Below, one piece after another: positions 30,679 to 33,103 of a stretch of DNA of 33,103 bases. A model generated the notes under the pieces. That model did no database searches. It worked only from the letters and a program-made list of their open reading frames with translations, and was not told the DNA's origin. Numbering within the stretch: position 1 is the first letter of the stretch; every line of letters starts with the position of its first letter. The position numbers and the translations under genes are program-made. The stretch lies in contig NZ_RAVT01000021.1 in NCBI RefSeq assembly GCF_013464915.1, forward strand, positions 39,920-73,022, in the 5' to 3' direction. This stretch comes from Stenotrophomonas maltophilia. Lineage in GTDB: Bacteria > Pseudomonadota > Gammaproteobacteria > Xanthomonadales > Xanthomonadaceae.

Positions 30679-30684
30679 TATAAC
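30679..30684 (+). promoter_or_regulatory. -10 element of the sX13-like RNA
   Basis: TATAAC in an AT-rich stretch, predicting a start near 30690-30692. The -35 region (around 30656) has no good match, which may mean an activator or a weak promoter. Confidence 0.5.
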
Positions 30685-30689
30685 TCCCG

Positions 30690-30812
30690 ACAGGCGCAAC
30701 GCCTGTTGTGGATCTCTCCCATCCCCTGGAGCAGATCTCGGAACGGGGACTCCTCCCCAAGTGCCCGTTCCCCGGCCCCGTTGACCTCCCCCTGGTCAGC
30801 GGGGCTTTTTAT
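30690..30812 (+). ncRNA. sX13-like small RNA downstream of polA
   Basis: About 120 nt. The first hairpin is ACAGGCG-CAA-CGCCTGT (30690-30706). Then come three hairpins with C-rich loops: CTCC-[CATCCCCT]-GGAG; AACGGG...CCCGTT with CTCCTCCCC in the loop; and TGACC-[TCCCCCT]-GGTCA. The last lies inside the terminator stem GCCCCG...CGGGGC, which is followed by T5 and ATTTG. sX13 of Xanthomonas lies after polA, is about 115 nt, is confined to Xanthomonadaceae and acts by C-rich loops on G-rich sites in mRNAs; position, size and loop pattern agree. The 5' end is estimated from the -10 element. Confidence 0.82.
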
Positions 30813-30834
30813 TTGTGCCGCCACAACCTCAGAT

Positions 30835-30877
30835 GGGGTCAGATCCCTTTGCCCGATGGGCAAAGGGATCTGACCCC
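30835..30877. repeat. GGGGTC-family hairpin 6 (perfect)
   Basis: A perfect 20-bp stem with a GAT loop: GGGGTCAGATCCCTTTGCCC and its exact complement. It is the most regular family member. It lies 23 nt after the sRNA terminator and 7 nt before a TAGGCT (30884-30889) that may be the -10 of the DUF421 gene. Confidence 0.8.
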
Positions 30878-30917
30878 GGGTGCTAGGCTGGGCCACCGAT
30901 CCGCAGGGGAATCCGCA

Positions 30918-31397
30918 ATGCCCGACCTGTTCGCACTGGCCATGCCGTGGTGGGAGTTCATCCTGCGCGCGGTGGTGGTCTATGTCGTGGTGCTGGGCAT
31001 GGTCCGGCTCAGCGGCAAACGCCCGCTGGGGCAGATCACCCCGTTCGACGTGCTGCTGGTGGTGCTGCTGGGCAATGCGGTGCAGAACGCGCTGCTGGGC
31101 ACTGACACTTCGCTGGGCGGCGGCCTGTTGCTGGCGGCCACCCTGATCCTGCTCAACTACGGGGTGGGCTGGGTAAGTACCCGCAGCCGGCGGGTCGAAC
31201 GCCTGGTGGAAGGAGAACCGGTGGTGATCGCGCGTGATGGGCGCCTGTTTGATGCCGTTCTGCGCCGCGAGCAGGTCACCCGCTCGGATTTCGAGGCCGC
31301 CATGCGCCAGCAGGGCTGCCTGGGCGTGGAGGATGTCGAGCTGGCCCTGCTGGAGATCAACGGGCACATCACCATCATCCCCAGGAAGAGCAGCTGA
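30918..31397 (+). CDS. DUF421 domain membrane protein (YetF-like)
   Basis: A 159-residue protein with about three membrane helices in its first half (WWEFILRAVVVYVVVLGMVR, then PFDVLLVVLLGNAVQNAL and GGGLLLAATLILLNYGVGWV), then a cytoplasmic YetF-like domain: RVERLVEGEPVVIARDGRLF, then RSDFEAAMRQQGCLGVEDVE and GHITIIPRKSS. RLSGKRPLGQITPFD is the family hallmark. The function is unsettled. AGGGGA lies 7-8 nt before ATG 30918. A longer frame through the sRNA is open by chance and is rejected. A SMAG group follows the stop. Confidence 0.88.
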   Translation: MPDLFALAMPWWEFILRAVVVYVVVLGMVRLSGKRPLGQITPFDVLLVVLLGNAVQNALLGTDTSLGGGLLLAATLILLNYGVGWVSTRSRRVERLVEGEPVVIARDGRLFDAVLRREQVTRSDFEAAMRQQGCLGVEDVELALLEINGHITIIPRKSS

Positions 31398-31401
31398 CCT
31401 T

Positions 31402-31494
31402 GTAGAGCCGAGCCCATGCCCGGCTGCACTGTTCATCAGCCGAGCGTGGGCTCGGCTCTACAGGAGCTTCAGCCGAGCGTGGGCTCGGCGCTAC
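31402..31494. repeat. SMAG triplet
   Basis: GTAGAGCCGAGCCCATGCCC (forward), an inverted partner ending GGCTCGGCTCTAC at 31461, and a third inverted copy at 31471-31494 ending GGCTCGGCGCTAC. The third copy duplicates the second with one change. It lies between the convergent DUF421 gene and the Cys-rich protein gene, ending 13 nt from the latter's stop. Confidence 0.83.
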
Positions 31495-31506
31495 AGGTGG
31501 CGGGCG

Positions 31507-33027
31507 TCAGAGCGCGGCTTCGGCCTTCAGCGCCGGCCAGTTGCGGGTGGCGTCCACATCGCAGGCCACATGCGTGCCCTTGCCATCCTTCGCGCAGATC
31601 GCCGCCATGGCCTGCGGGATTTTCGGGTCGGCGGTGTGCGAATACACCGCTGCCAATGCCAGGCACCCTTCGCGGACACCGGCGCCGCACAGCGTCTCGA
31701 AGTAGGGCAGCGACGCGGCCCATTTCTCGGCCTCGAACAGCGCTTCGCCGGCAACCTTGCAGCCCAGCAGCTTGCCCTCGGTGCAGCAGGCCTTGGCGCC
31801 GTCCTTGCGTGCCAGGGTGGGGCAATCCAGCGGCAGCGGGATCTCCACGAACGCCACCGGCGGCTTGCAGCTGGCATTGCCTGCGGCGGGCTTGCGCTCG
31901 TAATAGGCAAAGCGGTTGCCGCCGTCGACGCTGGCCAGGTTTCCGTTCTTCAGCGGTTGCAGCACGAAGTCGCTGCCGACATCGGGGCGGATGAGGATGC
32001 GGCCGTCCTGCAGGTGCGCGCGCAGGCGCTGGTCGCGGCCCTCGGCCTCAACCAGGCCGCCATCGAGGAAGCGCAGCCGCGAGAGCACGCCGTAACCGGC
32101 TTCAAAGCTGCCACAGGGCAGTGCGGTGGCCGGCACCGGGGCCAGTGCAGCGGCCGGTGCAGCGGCCAGGCTGGCAAGTGCCTGGGCGCGGCCGCAGGCC
32201 ACGCCATCGGCGCGCTGCGCGCACGACAGCTGCAGCGCTTCGTGGGCCTGCAACAGGCGCCCGCCACTCCACAGCACCTCGGCAACGTCGGCGCAGAAGG
32301 TCTCGCCGTGCTGCTGCCGGCACAGTGCGGCCAGCTCATCGAGCTGCGCGGACGGCAACACGGGATCGACCGGATGCTGCAGCCCGAGCAGGGACTTGCC
32401 GATCATCTCCAGGCCGATCACCTCGGCGATCGCCCTGCAACCCTCGGCGTTGAAGGACACGGAATCCTCCTTGCAGATCTCCGGCTTCGGCGGCTCGGTC
32501 CGTGCAGGCGCCGGGGCGGCGTCCTTGGCCTGCTGCTGGTAGGTCTCCAGCAGCCGCGTGCAGGCTGCGCCGACACCCTCGGCACACCAGGCGTGCAGCT
32601 TCACCGGTGCGGCCTCCGGCAGCGCCTCCAGGCACTCGGAGGTGTTCATCACGCAACCATCTTCGATGGGCTCGGGCATCGCCTTGCAGGCGGCAGCGCG
32701 CTCGCGGGTGAACTCGCGATAGGGGGTGCTGATCGTGCGGTCATTGTCCGAGAAGTACCAGTTTTCCAGCTGGCCCGTGGACAGGTTGCCGGTGCCGAGC
32801 ACGTCTTCCTGGCGGGCGATGCGCAGCTCCTCGGTGGCCTGGTAGGGGCCGGACAGGAAGGCGTGGCCTTCACTCTCGATGGTCAGCGTGGTGTTGCCGC
32901 CGCTGTCCTTGTAGGTGCCGCAGGCCATCGACTGCGCGGCGGCCGGCAGGCTGGCCGAGGCCAGTGCGAGCAACAACAGGGAGCGCCAGCCCGCAGCGCG
33001 GGGGCGGAGGGAAACAGCAGCAGGCAT
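31507..33027 (-). CDS. Secreted Cys-rich protein with Sel1-like features
   Basis: A 506-residue exported protein of unknown function. Signal peptide: SLRPRAAGWRSLLLLALASA, then SLPAAAQ and mature SMACGTYKDSGGNTTLTIES. It has many Cys residues, often in short helical pieces: CLEALPEAAPVKLHAWCAEG, then VGAACTRLLE; CCTEGKLLGCKVAGEALFEA; LCGAGVREGCLALAAVYSHT. These recall Cys-bridged Sel1-like repeats, though the repeat unit is irregular. A middle part (GYGVLSRLRFLDGGLVEAEG) looks like a beta domain. AAGGA lies 8 nt before ATG 33027, which I preferred to the in-frame start at 33081. The final 76 nt of the window show nothing else. Confidence 0.72.
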   Translation of the reverse strand: MPAAVSLRPRAAGWRSLLLLALASASLPAAAQSMACGTYKDSGGNTTLTIESEGHAFLSGPYQATEELRIARQEDVLGTGNLSTGQLENWYFSDNDRTISTPYREFTRERAAACKAMPEPIEDGCVMNTSECLEALPEAAPVKLHAWCAEGVGAACTRLLETYQQQAKDAAPAPARTEPPKPEICKEDSVSFNAEGCRAIAEVIGLEMIGKSLLGLQHPVDPVLPSAQLDELAALCRQQHGETFCADVAEVLWSGGRLLQAHEALQLSCAQRADGVACGRAQALASLAAAPAAALAPVPATALPCGSFEAGYGVLSRLRFLDGGLVEAEGRDQRLRAHLQDGRILIRPDVGSDFVLQPLKNGNLASVDGGNRFAYYERKPAAGNASCKPPVAFVEIPLPLDCPTLARKDGAKACCTEGKLLGCKVAGEALFEAEKWAASLPYFETLCGAGVREGCLALAAVYSHTADPKIPQAMAAICAKDGKGTHVACDVDATRNWPALKAEAAL

Positions 33028-33103
33028 GGGGTCATCCTTGAAGGAAGTGGGGCAGGGCCTGTCCGGTGCGGGGCGCACCACAGGCAGGAGAGGGCGCCAC
33101 GCC

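Noticed and set aside
30708..30917. N-terminal extension of the DUF421 protein
   Set aside because: The open frame runs through the small RNA, its terminator and a repeat hairpin; ATG 30918 has the ribosome site and family start.

Overview
The window looks like a chromosomal segment of a Stenotrophomonas species, most likely the S. maltophilia complex. Three things point there: very high GC with GC-ending codons; many GTAG-headed palindromes of the type called SMAG elements (the REP-like family of S. maltophilia), usually as inverted pairs between genes; and a C-rich-loop small RNA directly downstream of polA, the position and shape of the Xanthomonadaceae RNA sX13. Everything here reads as core chromosome. 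I see no prophage, transposase, integrase, tRNA, rRNA or CRISPR array.

Layout. 1-4400: xthA (AP endonuclease), a GlsB/YeaQ-type membrane protein on the minus strand, a 4'-phosphopantetheinyl transferase, then rsmG-parA-parB, an origin-proximal block. 4511-5245: a suppressor-of-fused domain protein. 5292-7416: a three-gene run (UDP-glucuronate-4-epimerase-like, GT2 polyprenyl-phosphate glycosyltransferase-like, LABN membrane protein) that fits supply of a lipid-linked uronic acid for lipid A/LPS core modification. 7437-8735: a tandem array of eight 161-162 bp units, each carrying SMAG palindromes. 8816-10588: an exported DUF885 protein. 10689-16753 (minus): a heavy-metal efflux operon, czcI-like-czcC-czcB-czcA. 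16915-18315: ridA diverging from a LysR regulator. 18371-19620: a short DnaQ-like exonuclease, then rpmB-rpmG with a clear promoter, a structured leader and a terminator. 19851-25174: cardiolipin synthase, an FAD/NAD(P)-binding protein and uvrD. 25298-27254: a low-molecular-weight tyrosine-phosphatase-like protein, an unknown protein, an unlisted-size 48-residue membrane protein (minus) and a universal stress protein behind an FNR/ANR-like box. 27389-31397: a DUF2782 lipoprotein (minus), polA, the sX13-like RNA and a DUF421 membrane protein. 31507-33027 (minus): a secreted Cys-rich protein with Sel1-like character.

Themes that cut across genes. (1) Two palindromic repeat families fill the intergenic space: SMAG, and a second family with conserved GGGGTC arms and a variable inner stem that stays paired. 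(2) Six genes (xthA, rsmG, the FAD protein, uvrD, the phosphatase, polA) have a TANNNT -10-like hexamer exactly 6 nt before the start codon, which predicts leaderless transcripts; the set is rich in DNA repair and replication genes. (3) A SMAG-type repeat supplies the stop codon of ridA.

All functional calls come from reading the sequence and remembered family motifs; no database search was possible.
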